Shown piece by piece: positions 1 through 7,627 of a stretch of DNA of 15,323 bases; the stretch's first letter is position 1, and every line of letters starts with the position of its first letter. The stretch lies in assembly GCA_041624435.1 (NCBI GenBank), contig JBFJVB010000073.1, forward strand, positions 1 through 15,323, given 5' to 3'. This DNA is from Oceanococcus sp041624435. GTDB taxonomy: Bacteria > Pseudomonadota > Gammaproteobacteria > Nevskiales > Oceanococcaceae. Under the pieces are notes generated by a model, which was given only the letters and a program-made list of their open reading frames with translations, was not told the DNA's origin and searched no databases. A program made the translations under genes and the position numbers.

Positions 1-692
1 GCCTCCAGCTCGTCGGTAACCTGATCCAGGCTGCCTGGCAGCAGCGCTGCGTTGTTGATGAAACTGCCGGCGAGCCAGCGCCGCCCCTGGCGAGTTTGCC
101 TGCGCAGCTGGACATCCACATCCCAGCTGGCGCCCGGGCTGAGCGCCAGCCCGGCAAACAGCTGCTCACGCCGATGGCCGATTGGTCGCGACATCAAGCT
201 GTCGCGCAAGCGCGGCATTTCCCGGGTGCTGGCGGCCGGCTCCCAGTTCGCCGGCAGGCTCAGCCGCTGGTCCGGCGCCTCGATGAAGGGCGTCACCGTG
301 GTGTCGCCCAGCAGGTGGGGGATCTGCTGATAATCCAGCGCCAGGGATGCGCTGCCGAACTGGCCGCCACGCAGCGAAACAGCGTTGGCATCCAGACCCA
401 GATCGGTTGCCACCAGGCGGAAGTAGCCGGCCTTTTCATTCAGGAAATTGAGCTCGGCATTGCCGGTCCAGAATTCACCGTCCTGGCCCAGGCCGCGATA
501 ATCACCGAAACGAAACGAGGTCTCCGAGACTGCAAGCATCCCAATCTCCAGGTGACTGTCCGCGCCGGACAGTGCCGGACAATGTCGACAAGACCAGCGA
601 CTCAGATCGGGGCTCACGCTGTCCGCGGCAAACCCCGGCCAGGGCAGCAGCAGTGACGCGGCCAACAAGCTGATGTGTTTCCTGTGTCCCAT
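1..692 (-). CDS. mtrB: MtrB/PioB-family outer-membrane beta-barrel porin (3' end cut by window edge)
   Basis: Reading the minus strand from an ATG at 692-690 gives an open frame to the window edge (230 codons seen). Residues 1-22 form a signal peptide (basic MGHRK, hydrophobic LLAASLLLPWPG, cleavage near FAA/D). Just after it is a W-x-C-x-x-C-P motif (W33, C35, C38), the N-terminal CxxC typical of MtrB proteins that form the sheath around MtrA. The rest alternates short polar and hydrophobic stretches, as in a beta-barrel (SHLEIGMLAVSETSFRFGDY, then EFWTGNAELNFLNE). In the known family this porin holds the decaheme cytochrome across the outer membrane. The gene starts 5 bases after the stop of the MtrA-like gene, so translational coupling is likely; only a weak GAG lies ahead of the ATG. 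The family call is firm. Whether it belongs to a metal-reducing, iron-oxidising or DMSO-type system cannot be told, because the barrel is truncated and the genes to the left are not visible. Confidence 0.87.
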   Translation of the reverse strand, partial: MGHRKHISLLAASLLLPWPGFAADSVSPDLSRWSCRHCPALSGADSHLEIGMLAVSETSFRFGDYRGLGQDGEFWTGNAELNFLNEKAGYFRLVATDLGLDANAVSLRGGQFGSASLALDYQQIPHLLGDTTVTPFIEAPDQRLSLPANWEPAASTREMPRLRDSLMSRPIGHRREQLFAGLALSPGASWDVDVQLRRQTRQGRRWLAGSFINNAALLPGSLDQVTDELE

Positions 693-697
693 GCTCG

Positions 698-1717
698 TTA
701 CCGGAACTGTTTCAGGCCTGACGGGTGATTCGAGCCGTGCGTCTGCGTGTGGCAGTTGGTGCAGCCATTGAGCAGCAGGAACTCCGAGGGCTGCCCGCCG
801 GGCAGGCCGCTGGCGTCAAAGGCGGTGCTGGGGTGCCCCGCCTGCGAATGGCAGGACTGACACAACAGCTGCGGCGCGGTATCCAGCAGCGCGGGATGAT
901 TCGAGCCATGCGGGCGATGGCACAGTGAACAATCTTCGGCCGCCGGAGCGTGTTCCCACAGGAACGGCCCCCGTTTTTCCGCATGACAGCTCAGGCAGGT
1001 ATCGCGCAAGCTGTCCCGGATCAGCAGTCCGTCACCCAGCCGGTTGCCATGACTCTGGTGACAATCGCTGCAGATCAGCTGCCCCTGGCGGATGGGATGC
1101 GCGCTGAGTTGCGTCGATTCTGCCCGGACCTCGGCATGACAGGCCAGACATCGCGCCGGCTGGGTCGGGCGCTGGATCACCGGATCATGCGCGGCGTGAA
1201 CGGTATGGCAATCGCTGCACAACAGCGCCGCTTCCGCGTGGGGGCTGGATGGCCATTCCAGGCGGCGATGATCATCATGGCAGTTCATGCACAGGGCATT
1301 CTGCTGCGCGGCTGGCGCTGTCGAGTGGGTGCCGAAGGCGGGCGGGGGCGCACGCTGCGTGTCTTCGACGTGCCGGGATGCGTGTTCGCCGCCGCCGCCA
1401 TGACAGGACTCGCATTGCAGATTCGCAAACGGACTGCGCGCATCGCCGCGATTACCGTGGGGGGTCTGAAAAATGGCCAGCACCGGGAAACGGGAAGCTT
1501 CGTCGTGGCACTTCAGGCAGGAATCCGCGCCTTTGCGTGAGTACTCCGCCGCAGTCGGCCCGGCGGCATCAACTGCCGAAATGGGCAAGCCCGGCGCCAG
1601 GATCAGGCTGATCAGCGTGGTGGCCGCCCGCCAGGCTCGAGCCTGCACTCCGGTCGCGTTCTGCGGTGTGGTGCGCTGCGCTGTCGGCTCCGCCTCTGGC
1701 GCGTCAAATCCAGCCAT
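698..1717 (-). CDS. mtrA: MtrA/DmsE-family decaheme c-type cytochrome
   Basis: This 339-residue protein has ten CxxCH haem-binding motifs, with first cysteines at about residues 67, 102, 143, 167, 190, 216, 241, 263, 286 and 319. Number, spacing and length match MtrA/DmsE/PioA, periplasmic electron carriers that insert into an MtrB barrel. The C-terminal CTNCHTQTHGSNHP stretch is typical of the family. The hydrophobic signal segment is at about 31-50 (AATTLISLILAPGLPISAVDA), preceded by an unusually long polar leader. I chose the ATG at 1717 because AGGGGGAA (1728-1721 on the minus strand) lies just upstream. The frame continues upstream to an ATG at 1816 that lacks a comparable site. A GTG at 1648 would give a more ordinary signal peptide but has only a weak ribosome site. 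The MtrB-like gene follows after 5 bases, and the OmcA/MtrC-like gene is divergent. It should move electrons between inner-membrane or periplasmic donors and the surface cytochrome; direction (reduction or oxidation outside) is not decided by the sequence. Confidence 0.93.
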   Translation of the reverse strand: MAGFDAPEAEPTAQRTTPQNATGVQARAWRAATTLISLILAPGLPISAVDAAGPTAAEYSRKGADSCLKCHDEASRFPVLAIFQTPHGNRGDARSPFANLQCESCHGGGGEHASRHVEDTQRAPPPAFGTHSTAPAAQQNALCMNCHDDHRRLEWPSSPHAEAALLCSDCHTVHAAHDPVIQRPTQPARCLACHAEVRAESTQLSAHPIRQGQLICSDCHQSHGNRLGDGLLIRDSLRDTCLSCHAEKRGPFLWEHAPAAEDCSLCHRPHGSNHPALLDTAPQLLCQSCHSQAGHPSTAFDASGLPGGQPSEFLLLNGCTNCHTQTHGSNHPSGLKQFR

Positions 1718-1720
1718 TGC

Positions 1721-1728
1721 TTCCCCCT
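1721..1728 (-). promoter_or_regulatory. Ribosome binding site of the MtrA-like gene
   Basis: On the minus strand this reads AGGGGGAA, three bases before the ATG at 1717. It supports the shorter 339-residue product over the 372-residue frame that opens at 1816. Confidence 0.65.
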
Positions 1729-1876
1729 GAAGAAATGTCCTGCCAGCCCTGTGGCCGACCCGGGCAGGGACACGCGTAACGTATTCCAGCCCAGAATCAG
1801 TATCCGCCACCGACATCTATGAGTTATTGATCTGGGTCATCACGCTGCGACCCGAGCTGCTTATCCTTTAGCCACA

Positions 1877-1896
1877 GCCTCGTTGAACGACGAGGC
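1877..1896 (+). other. Stem-loop in the leader of the MtrC-like gene
   Basis: GCCTCGT at 1877-1883 pairs perfectly with ACGAGGC at 1890-1896 around a six-base loop. It ends 30 bases before the ATG and 16 before the GGAG. It could be an mRNA leader structure or an operator dyad. No T-run follows, so it is not a typical intrinsic terminator, and I do not recognise a riboswitch consensus. Confidence 0.4.
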
Positions 1897-1926
1897 CCGT
1901 CAGGGGAGAACCGGAGCGTCATACAC

Positions 1927-4206
1927 ATGTCACTTTCACGCCGAGCCAATGGGGCCTTCGATCGTGCTGGCGGCCAGAGGGCTGGTCGCCCGGCCAAGGG
2001 GGTCTGGTCATTGCGGTGGCGCCGCCGCGCCGCTCCTCTGGTCCGCTCGATGGGCGTCGGCTTGAGCGCAGTGGTGCTGACGGCCTGCGGACCCGGCGTC
2101 GATGTTGCGGGTGGCAAAAACCCTGCGGGATCGCCCCAGAGCGAGGCCGGCGCGATCGAGGTGCTGGAACTGAACCTGGAGCCTGAGTTTGGCGTGAAGT
2201 TTGCCGTGGCAGGCCCGGCCGGCCAGGCCATGTCGGGACTGACCCTGTCCGATCTGCGCGTCACGCTGGCCAAGCTGATTCCCGGAACCAACGGTGAGCC
2301 GGACGCGTGGCGCAGTTATCTCCATGTAATCGAGCAAGCTGACGGCGCCGGTGTGACCACGCTGCATGCCAGCTACGACCGGGACGGCAGCCTGGCGGAA
2401 TTTGCGCCGGGTCGGTATGACTATCGCTTTGGCACCGACATTCATGCGGTCGAGCAGCCCTTGCGCGTGCCCTTCGAGCCGGAACTGACCCACCGCATCG
2501 GCATCCAGGTGCTGACCGATCCGGCCGTGAATGGCAGTCATACCTGGCTGCCGGCCGATCCGGGCAGCATCGACTTCCTGCGGCGTGACATCATCGCCAG
2601 CCAGGCCTGCAATGATTGCCATGGCCAGTTGGGCGCTCACGATCGAACCGCCACCGACACGCGGCTGTGTGTGAACTGTCATACCGGCGACAGTGCCGAC
2701 GCCGACAGCGGCAACAGCCTGGCGTTCTCGGTTCTGATGCACAAGATCCATCGCGGCAGGGATCTGCCCAGCGTGCGCGCTGGCGGTCAATACGCCATCC
2801 GGGGCGAGGCGGGTACGCCGTCCGACTATTCCACGGTGGGATTCCCGCAAGACATCCGCAACTGCGCCAGCTGCCATGCCGATCACGGCGATGAAAATCC
2901 GCAGCACGAGCGCTGGGCGCGACGACCCAGCCGCGCGGCCTGCGGCTCTTGCCACGAGGACGTGAACTTCGTGACCGGGGCAGGTCATGGCGAGGGCATC
3001 AGTGCGGGCAACGACGAGTGCCTGATCTGTCATCAGGACGGCGGCGTAGCCGGCGGTATCGCGCGTGCACATGAGATCCCCGCCAGCGTGCTCGCCAGGG
3101 CATTCTCGGCTCGCATTGTCCGGGTAGAAAATACCGCGCCAGGAGCGCGGCCGCGCATTACTTTCGAATTGCGCAATCCCGCAGCGGGCAATAGTCCCTA
3201 CGACATCAGTTCCCATCCGGCCTGGCGCAACCCGCAAATCAGCCGCCTGAACCTGATCATCGGCTGGGGCAGTGCCGACTTCCACAACACGGGGAGCGGA
3301 GCCGTGCCGGCGCAACCGATCCGGCTGTCGGCCTTGTCATCCAGTACCCGCAATGCCGACGGCAGTTTCACTGTGGTGTCGCCGCAGCCGTTGCCCGCCG
3401 ACGCCAGTGGCAGCGGGCTGGTTGGCCTTTCTGGCCGCGGTGCCGGCGACTATGAAGGCGACGGGCAGTCTACCGACGCCGTTCCTCTGACCAGCGTGAT
3501 TGCGTATTTCGCCATTACCGACTCGGTGCCCGCGCCGCGCCGGCAGGTCGTCGACATCGCGCGCTGCGACAGCTGCCATGGGCGGCTATCGGTCCATGAC
3601 GGCCAGTACAGCGATGAACCGCAGCTGTGCGTGGTCTGCCATAACCCCAACGCCACGGACATTGGCAACCGCCCGAGCGACGGCAGCCTGGCGGCCGATG
3701 GCAAGGCGCAGGAGGCGCTGGATTTCAAGACCATGATTCATCAGATTCATGATGCCGAGCACAATCGCCATCCCAGCAGCATTACGGATTACATTCTGCC
3801 GCCCCCCGGCGAGCCGCCGCCGCGGCCGGATTTTGTCATCTACAACAGCGCGGGGCAGCCGCGAAACTTTGGCGCGGTGAGATATCCCGGTATCCAGGGC
3901 GACTGCGCCGCCTGCCATCGACCCGGAACCGTGCAACTGCCGCTGACCAGCGAGGTGCTGGCCACGACCATCGACACCGGCGCCGACATCAACGATCCCA
4001 ATGACGACACGAATATCACGCGGGCCAAGGCGGTGTGCATTTCCTGCCATCTCTGGCAGGGCGAGCATGCGGATACGGAAGGACTGGCGTCATCCAGCGC
4101 GCGCTGGCCCCTGGTGGATGCGGGGCTGGATACCGAGCAATGTCACCACTGTCATGGTCCGGGCAGCACTGCCGATGTCGAGGCCATGCACCCCATTCAC
4201 TGGTGA
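1927..4206 (+). CDS. mtrC: OmcA/MtrC-family decaheme outer-membrane lipoprotein cytochrome
   Basis: This 759-residue protein has ten CxxCH motifs in two groups of five, with first cysteines at 228, 248, 313, 339, 365 and then 547, 568, 660, 704, 739. This matches the MtrC/OmcA plan: N-terminal beta domain (about 55-220), pentahaem domain II, beta domain III (about 380-540), pentahaem domain IV. A lipobox L-T-A-C places the lipidated cysteine at residue 54, so the mature protein is probably anchored in the outer membrane facing outward. In the family it hands electrons from MtrA to minerals, flavins or other extracellular acceptors. The leader before the lipobox is long (about 40 residues, arginine-rich). 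An internal ATG at 2050 would give a short signal but has no ribosome site, whereas GGAG sits 10 bases before 1927. Domain III has no cysteine, so the domain III disulfide known from Shewanella MtrC is absent. It is divergent from the MtrA-MtrB pair, and a TonB-dependent receptor lies 124 bases downstream. OmcA and MtrC are not separable from this sequence alone. Confidence 0.92.
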   Translation: MSLSRRANGAFDRAGGQRAGRPAKGVWSLRWRRRAAPLVRSMGVGLSAVVLTACGPGVDVAGGKNPAGSPQSEAGAIEVLELNLEPEFGVKFAVAGPAGQAMSGLTLSDLRVTLAKLIPGTNGEPDAWRSYLHVIEQADGAGVTTLHASYDRDGSLAEFAPGRYDYRFGTDIHAVEQPLRVPFEPELTHRIGIQVLTDPAVNGSHTWLPADPGSIDFLRRDIIASQACNDCHGQLGAHDRTATDTRLCVNCHTGDSADADSGNSLAFSVLMHKIHRGRDLPSVRAGGQYAIRGEAGTPSDYSTVGFPQDIRNCASCHADHGDENPQHERWARRPSRAACGSCHEDVNFVTGAGHGEGISAGNDECLICHQDGGVAGGIARAHEIPASVLARAFSARIVRVENTAPGARPRITFELRNPAAGNSPYDISSHPAWRNPQISRLNLIIGWGSADFHNTGSGAVPAQPIRLSALSSSTRNADGSFTVVSPQPLPADASGSGLVGLSGRGAGDYEGDGQSTDAVPLTSVIAYFAITDSVPAPRRQVVDIARCDSCHGRLSVHDGQYSDEPQLCVVCHNPNATDIGNRPSDGSLAADGKAQEALDFKTMIHQIHDAEHNRHPSSITDYILPPPGEPPPRPDFVIYNSAGQPRNFGAVRYPGIQGDCAACHRPGTVQLPLTSEVLATTIDTGADINDPNDDTNITRAKAVCISCHLWQGEHADTEGLASSSARWPLVDAGLDTEQCHHCHGPGSTADVEAMHPIHW

Positions 4207-4330
4207 TCAGATCGGGTTCGCACAGCACTCGAAGCAATGCCGATGCAGCCGTGGGCTGTGGCGCTCAGGCGCAAGCCGTAGGGGTGAGCCGACTGTGGCC
4301 AGTGGCGCTCAGCGCGCGACGGGCAGGGCG

Positions 4331-6724
4331 ATGACCAGACCGACGGGTGTGTTCTCAAGCAGACCAGTGCCTGTCTGGCGCTGCGCCATGGCTGGCTTGG
4401 TGCTGGCGGCGGGGTCGGTGCAGGCGCAGTCAGCTGACCAGGCCGAGTCACTGGAGGTGATCGCCGTCGAGGCCGAGTCGCCAGACCGGATCACGCTGAA
4501 GCCGCCACAGCAGGTGCTTGAAACCATCGTGGTGACCGCGCAGAAACGACGCAAATCCCTGCAGGATGTGGCCATTTCCGTCCAGGCCTTCGATGGCGAA
4601 ACCCTCGATGCGCTTTCGATCTACGAAATGGCCGACTTGCAACGGATTACCCCGGGCATGACGATCAACACCTCGCTGGGTTTCCTGGTCACTTTCCTGC
4701 GCGGCATTGGCACCGATGCAGTCACCGCGGCCGACCCGAGCGTGGCGACCTATGTGGACGGAATCTATTTCCCATTTGCGCCGGATCTGTCCCAGAACTT
4801 CGGTATGGTCGAGCGGGTGGAGGTGCTCAAGGGGCCGCAGGGCACCCTGTTCGGGCGTAACGCGGTCGGCGGGGCCATTGTCAGCCAGACCCGCAATCCC
4901 GAGTTCGACGGAATCCACTTCGATGTGCACGCCGAAATGGCCAGTTTCGACGCCCAACTGGCGCGGCTTTACGGCAACATCCCATTGACCTCCCGGCTGG
5001 CGGTCAACGCCACCGCAGCGTTGTTCGGCACGGACAACTTCTATACCGGCAGCCAGGGCACTCCGCCCCGCGCGATTCCCCGCGATGGCGGTCATGACGG
5101 CCGGGTCAAGCTGCGTTGGCAGCCGCTCGAGGCGCTGGACATCCAGCTTGCCGCCTCCCAGCGAGACGTGCGTGGCGGCCGTTATCTGGTCGGCTTCAAT
5201 GCGGCGCCCTCACAACTGGGCACGGCCTTCGGTATCGAGGCGCAAACCGGTTCTCACGGTGTCCTGGACGCCCGTACCGAGGGGGCCAGTCGCAACGCGG
5301 TGATCTACGGTGACCTGCTTTTCGAGGCGCCGCATTTCGACGTGCGCCTGCTCGCCTCGGATCAGTCGATGAATACCTATGGCACCCGCGATTTCGATGG
5401 CTCGCCGCAATCGCTGGTCAATCTCGAGGCCGTGAGCCAGTACATCGAAGCCCGGTCGATGGAGCTGCAGTTCATATCCAATTCCGGCTTCGGTCCCGAC
5501 TGGATCGAGTGGATTGCCGGCGCCTACCTGTTTCGTGCCGAGCAGGGCCTGGGTTCGGCAAGTTTTTACTTCGGTGGCGCAGATCTGGGCGAGGGCACCC
5601 TGGGCGGACGGGCGCTGCCTGCCGGGCTGCTTTCGGTGCTCAGCGCCGGCGCTGGCTCCGGACCCGATGGCGGGCTGAATCTGGTTGGATTGATCGGCAC
5701 CGATTCCCGCTCGCTGTTCGCCGAGAGCACGTTCTCCCTGCGCTCTGGGCTGGATCTCACGCTTGGTGCCCGTTACCAGATCGAAGAACGCTGGGTGTTG
5801 CAGTCCAACGTGGGAACTCGCAACGGCGATGGGACGTACAGTGTCTTGCATGACTTCTCGGATCAGGCCACCGACGCCAATGGCGAGCCTTATCCCAGCC
5901 ACAGCATCGATCGGGCGCTGTCGCCAAAAGTGGCCTTGCAATGGCGCCCTGTCGACGCCGATCTGATGCTGTACGCCAGCTGGCAGACCGCCACCAAGGC
6001 GGCGACCTACAACACGCTGAACATCTATGACTCCCCGGATTACGTCCGCCCTGAACGCCTGAGGGCCTGGGAACTGGGAGTAAAATCGGTCAGTGCGCAG
6101 GGGCATTTGCGTATCAATGCGGCGGCCTTCGACTACGACATCGAGGATTTGCAGCAGATTTACGTGTCGATTTTCGCGGGCGGCCTGACCAGCCTGCAGA
6201 ATGCAGCCCGCGGTCGGATTCATGGCATCGATGTCGATCTCGCGGCCCAGTTGTGGCCGAGCCGTATCGATCAACTTTCGCTGACGGCTGGCGCCGCCTG
6301 GGTTCAGGCCCGCTATGCCGCCTTTCCCGATGCCTCCGGTTTTGACGAACAGGGCCACTTTCGCAGCGACCAGGACTACAGCGGCAATCGCATCGTCCGC
6401 ACCCCGGAATTTTCGGCAAGCGCCATGCTCAACAAGCTCTGGATGACCGGCTCCGGCGCGCTCGGAGCGGGGCTGGATGTCTACTACAGCAGCGCAATCC
6501 ACTATGAACCCTCAAACCGTCCGCTGACGCGGCAGCGCGGGTACTGGCTGCTGGGAGCCCGCGTTGGCTATCTGTTCGCGCACTGGAATCTGCGCCTGAG
6601 CGCTTCGGTGCGAAATCTGAGTAACACCGGCTATTTCGCCGGGCTGGTGGTCAATGACTTTGGCTTCCAGCCGAGTCTCGCGCCCCCACGGATCTGGGCC
6701 TTGCAACTGAACTGGGGGTTTTGA
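4331..6724 (+). CDS. TonB-dependent outer-membrane receptor
   Basis: This 797-residue protein is an energised outer-membrane importer of the plug-and-barrel type. A signal peptide covers about 1-32 (CAMAGLVLAAGSVQA, cleavage before QSAD). A TonB box ETIVVTA lies at 64-70, followed by the KRRKSLQDVAISVQAF stretch usual in this receptor class. The plug domain spans about 75-190 and includes FLRGIGTD, the YVDGIY strand and VERVEVLKGPQGTLFGRNAVGGAI. The rest is barrel, ending in an aromatic-terminated strand (ALQLNWGF). I set the start at 4331, preceded by GGCAGGGCG. The open frame extends upstream to 4001 but overlaps the MtrC-like gene and has no signal peptide there. The ligand cannot be inferred; siderophores, haem, metals, flavins, vitamins and sugars are all used by the family. 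A second TonB-box-like stretch (LEVIAVEA, 41-48) precedes the main one. Position behind the surface cytochrome suggests co-expression. Confidence 0.93.
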   Translation: MTRPTGVFSSRPVPVWRCAMAGLVLAAGSVQAQSADQAESLEVIAVEAESPDRITLKPPQQVLETIVVTAQKRRKSLQDVAISVQAFDGETLDALSIYEMADLQRITPGMTINTSLGFLVTFLRGIGTDAVTAADPSVATYVDGIYFPFAPDLSQNFGMVERVEVLKGPQGTLFGRNAVGGAIVSQTRNPEFDGIHFDVHAEMASFDAQLARLYGNIPLTSRLAVNATAALFGTDNFYTGSQGTPPRAIPRDGGHDGRVKLRWQPLEALDIQLAASQRDVRGGRYLVGFNAAPSQLGTAFGIEAQTGSHGVLDARTEGASRNAVIYGDLLFEAPHFDVRLLASDQSMNTYGTRDFDGSPQSLVNLEAVSQYIEARSMELQFISNSGFGPDWIEWIAGAYLFRAEQGLGSASFYFGGADLGEGTLGGRALPAGLLSVLSAGAGSGPDGGLNLVGLIGTDSRSLFAESTFSLRSGLDLTLGARYQIEERWVLQSNVGTRNGDGTYSVLHDFSDQATDANGEPYPSHSIDRALSPKVALQWRPVDADLMLYASWQTATKAATYNTLNIYDSPDYVRPERLRAWELGVKSVSAQGHLRINAAAFDYDIEDLQQIYVSIFAGGLTSLQNAARGRIHGIDVDLAAQLWPSRIDQLSLTAGAAWVQARYAAFPDASGFDEQGHFRSDQDYSGNRIVRTPEFSASAMLNKLWMTGSGALGAGLDVYYSSAIHYEPSNRPLTRQRGYWLLGARVGYLFAHWNLRLSASVRNLSNTGYFAGLVVNDFGFQPSLAPPRIWALQLNWGF

Positions 6725-6738
6725 GCCCGGTCTGCCCG

Positions 6739-6760
6739 GCCGCGGCTAGCGCGCCGCGGC
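6739..6760. repeat. Perfect 8-bp inverted repeat between convergent genes (possible bidirectional terminator)
   Basis: GCCGCGGC occurs at 6739-6746 and again at 6753-6760 with TAGCGC between. Each arm is itself a palindrome, so the RNA could form a very stable hairpin on either strand. It lies 14 bases after the receptor stop and overlaps the last codons of the facing gene. There is no T-run on either side, so termination is only an inference. Confidence 0.35.
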
Positions 6761-7627
6761 GTACATCTGCTCGGCGGCTTCGACCGGATCGAGGTTGTTC
6801 TCGAAGCTCTGTATCCAGGCCGTGTAGTTATGCACGGTCCTGATCTGGTCGGGGTGGAAGCCGGGTCGGTAATACGGCAGAACCATCCACAGCAGGCGGC
6901 TGAGCACGCCTTTTCGGGGCGACAGTAACCAGGCGCTGTTTTTCAGGAACAGACCCAGACGCTGGCGCCGGCTCAACCCGTCCATGCCCAGCATCATCCA
7001 GGTGAATACCGTGCTGTAGAAGGTGAAGGACAGGCTGGCGTGGGTCATCGCCAGAATCCGCTGCCAGTAGCCCACACCAGCGACCTCTTGCATTACCTCA
7101 AACGCCACCGACCTGTGCTCCATCTCTTCCACCGCATGCCAGGCGAACAGACCGCGGACCCGTGGATCGGCCCCGGCCAGCATGCGCTTTTCGGCGAAGA
7201 ACAAGTCCGCCATCATCGCCGTGAAGTGCTCGAAAGCCGCCGTCAGCGCGATGTTGTACGCGGCGGAATAGCGTCGCAGCCGGGCATCGCAGAGTGTCTT
7301 GATCCGTCGCGTGACACGCTGGATATCCAGGCCCTGACGCGCCAGGCGCTGGTTGTAGCGGGTGTGCACCATGCCATGCTGGCCTTCCTGCAGCATGAAG
7401 TCCCGCACTGCCTCACGCAGCTGTGGCGTATCGATCCGTTCCTGGAAAGCCCGCACCGTGCTGATGAAGTAACGCTCGCCGTCCGGAAACGTCGCCTGGA
7501 CCGCATCCATCAGGCGCGTCTTCAGCGGGTCATCGGCCAACCAGTAGGTCGGGATATCGTCGCTGTCCAGGCCGAAATCCAGCCCCTTGCGGACTTTGAG
7601 CGTTTCCTTGTGTCGCGCCTTGGCCAT
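6746..7627 (-). CDS. PF10118-type 'metal-dependent hydrolase', ferritin-like di-metal protein
   Basis: This 293-residue protein resembles the Pfam Metal_hydrol family (PF10118), helical proteins with conserved Glu/His clusters suggesting a di-iron or di-metal centre. Candidate ligands are E51 (PDGERYF), E81 and H84 (QEGQH), H88, E133/H134 (FEHF), and the H164-A-V-E-E-M-E-H171 cluster (E167, E168, E170, H171). No signal peptide is visible. A hydrophobic stretch near 197-215 (ASLSFTFYSTVFTWMMLGM) could be a membrane-touching helix. The C-terminus (NYTAWIQSFENNLDPVEAAEQMY) is intact. The reaction of the family has not, to my knowledge, been clearly shown; 'hydrolase' is a name rather than a demonstrated activity, and oxidase/oxygenase chemistry is also plausible from the ligand pattern. 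The gene is divergent from an AraC-type regulator 97 bases away, the likely controller. Confidence 0.82.
   Translation of the reverse strand: MAKARHKETLKVRKGLDFGLDSDDIPTYWLADDPLKTRLMDAVQATFPDGERYFISTVRAFQERIDTPQLREAVRDFMLQEGQHGMVHTRYNQRLARQGLDIQRVTRRIKTLCDARLRRYSAAYNIALTAAFEHFTAMMADLFFAEKRMLAGADPRVRGLFAWHAVEEMEHRSVAFEVMQEVAGVGYWQRILAMTHASLSFTFYSTVFTWMMLGMDGLSRRQRLGLFLKNSAWLLSPRKGVLSRLLWMVLPYYRPGFHPDQIRTVHNYTAWIQSFENNLDPVEAAEQMYAAAR

Larger units (their letters stand above)
1718..1926. promoter_or_regulatory. Divergent promoter region between the MtrA-like and MtrC-like genes
   Basis: This 209-base gap separates two divergently transcribed cytochrome genes and must hold both promoters. It is less GC-rich around 1820-1870 than its surroundings. 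It contains TTGAT-CTGG-GTCAT at 1827-1840, resembling an FNR/ANR box with one perfect and one poor half (3 of 5). A small dyad GGGTC/GACCC lies at 1834-1838 and 1849-1853. A stem-loop sits in the likely leader of the MtrC-like gene at 1877-1896. GGAG at 1913-1916 is the probable ribosome site for the start at 1927. I could not find a convincing -35/-10 pair for either direction, so promoter positions are not assigned. Confidence 0.55.

Noticed and set aside
96..656. Plus-strand open frame of 186 codons
   Set aside because: It lies opposite the MtrB-like gene, which has a signal peptide and family motif. The plus-strand product shows no recognisable feature.
1857..1926. Riboswitch in the leader of the MtrC-like gene
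   Set aside because: There is a stem-loop, but I could not match the conserved core of cyclic-di-GMP or other known riboswitches.
2008..3315. Minus-strand open frame of 435 codons opposite the MtrC-like gene
   Set aside because: The plus strand encodes a clear decaheme protein here. The long reverse frame is a by-product of GC-rich codon use.
4207..4330. Possible terminator or promoter between the MtrC-like gene and the receptor
   Set aside because: CAGCC/GGCTG (4246-4258) is a weak stem with no T-run, and the repeat of TGGCGCTCAG at 4259 and 4303 is short. No convincing promoter elements were seen.
5210..6502. Minus-strand open frame of 430 codons opposite the TonB receptor
   Set aside because: No domains or ribosome site; the plus-strand barrel is intact across it.
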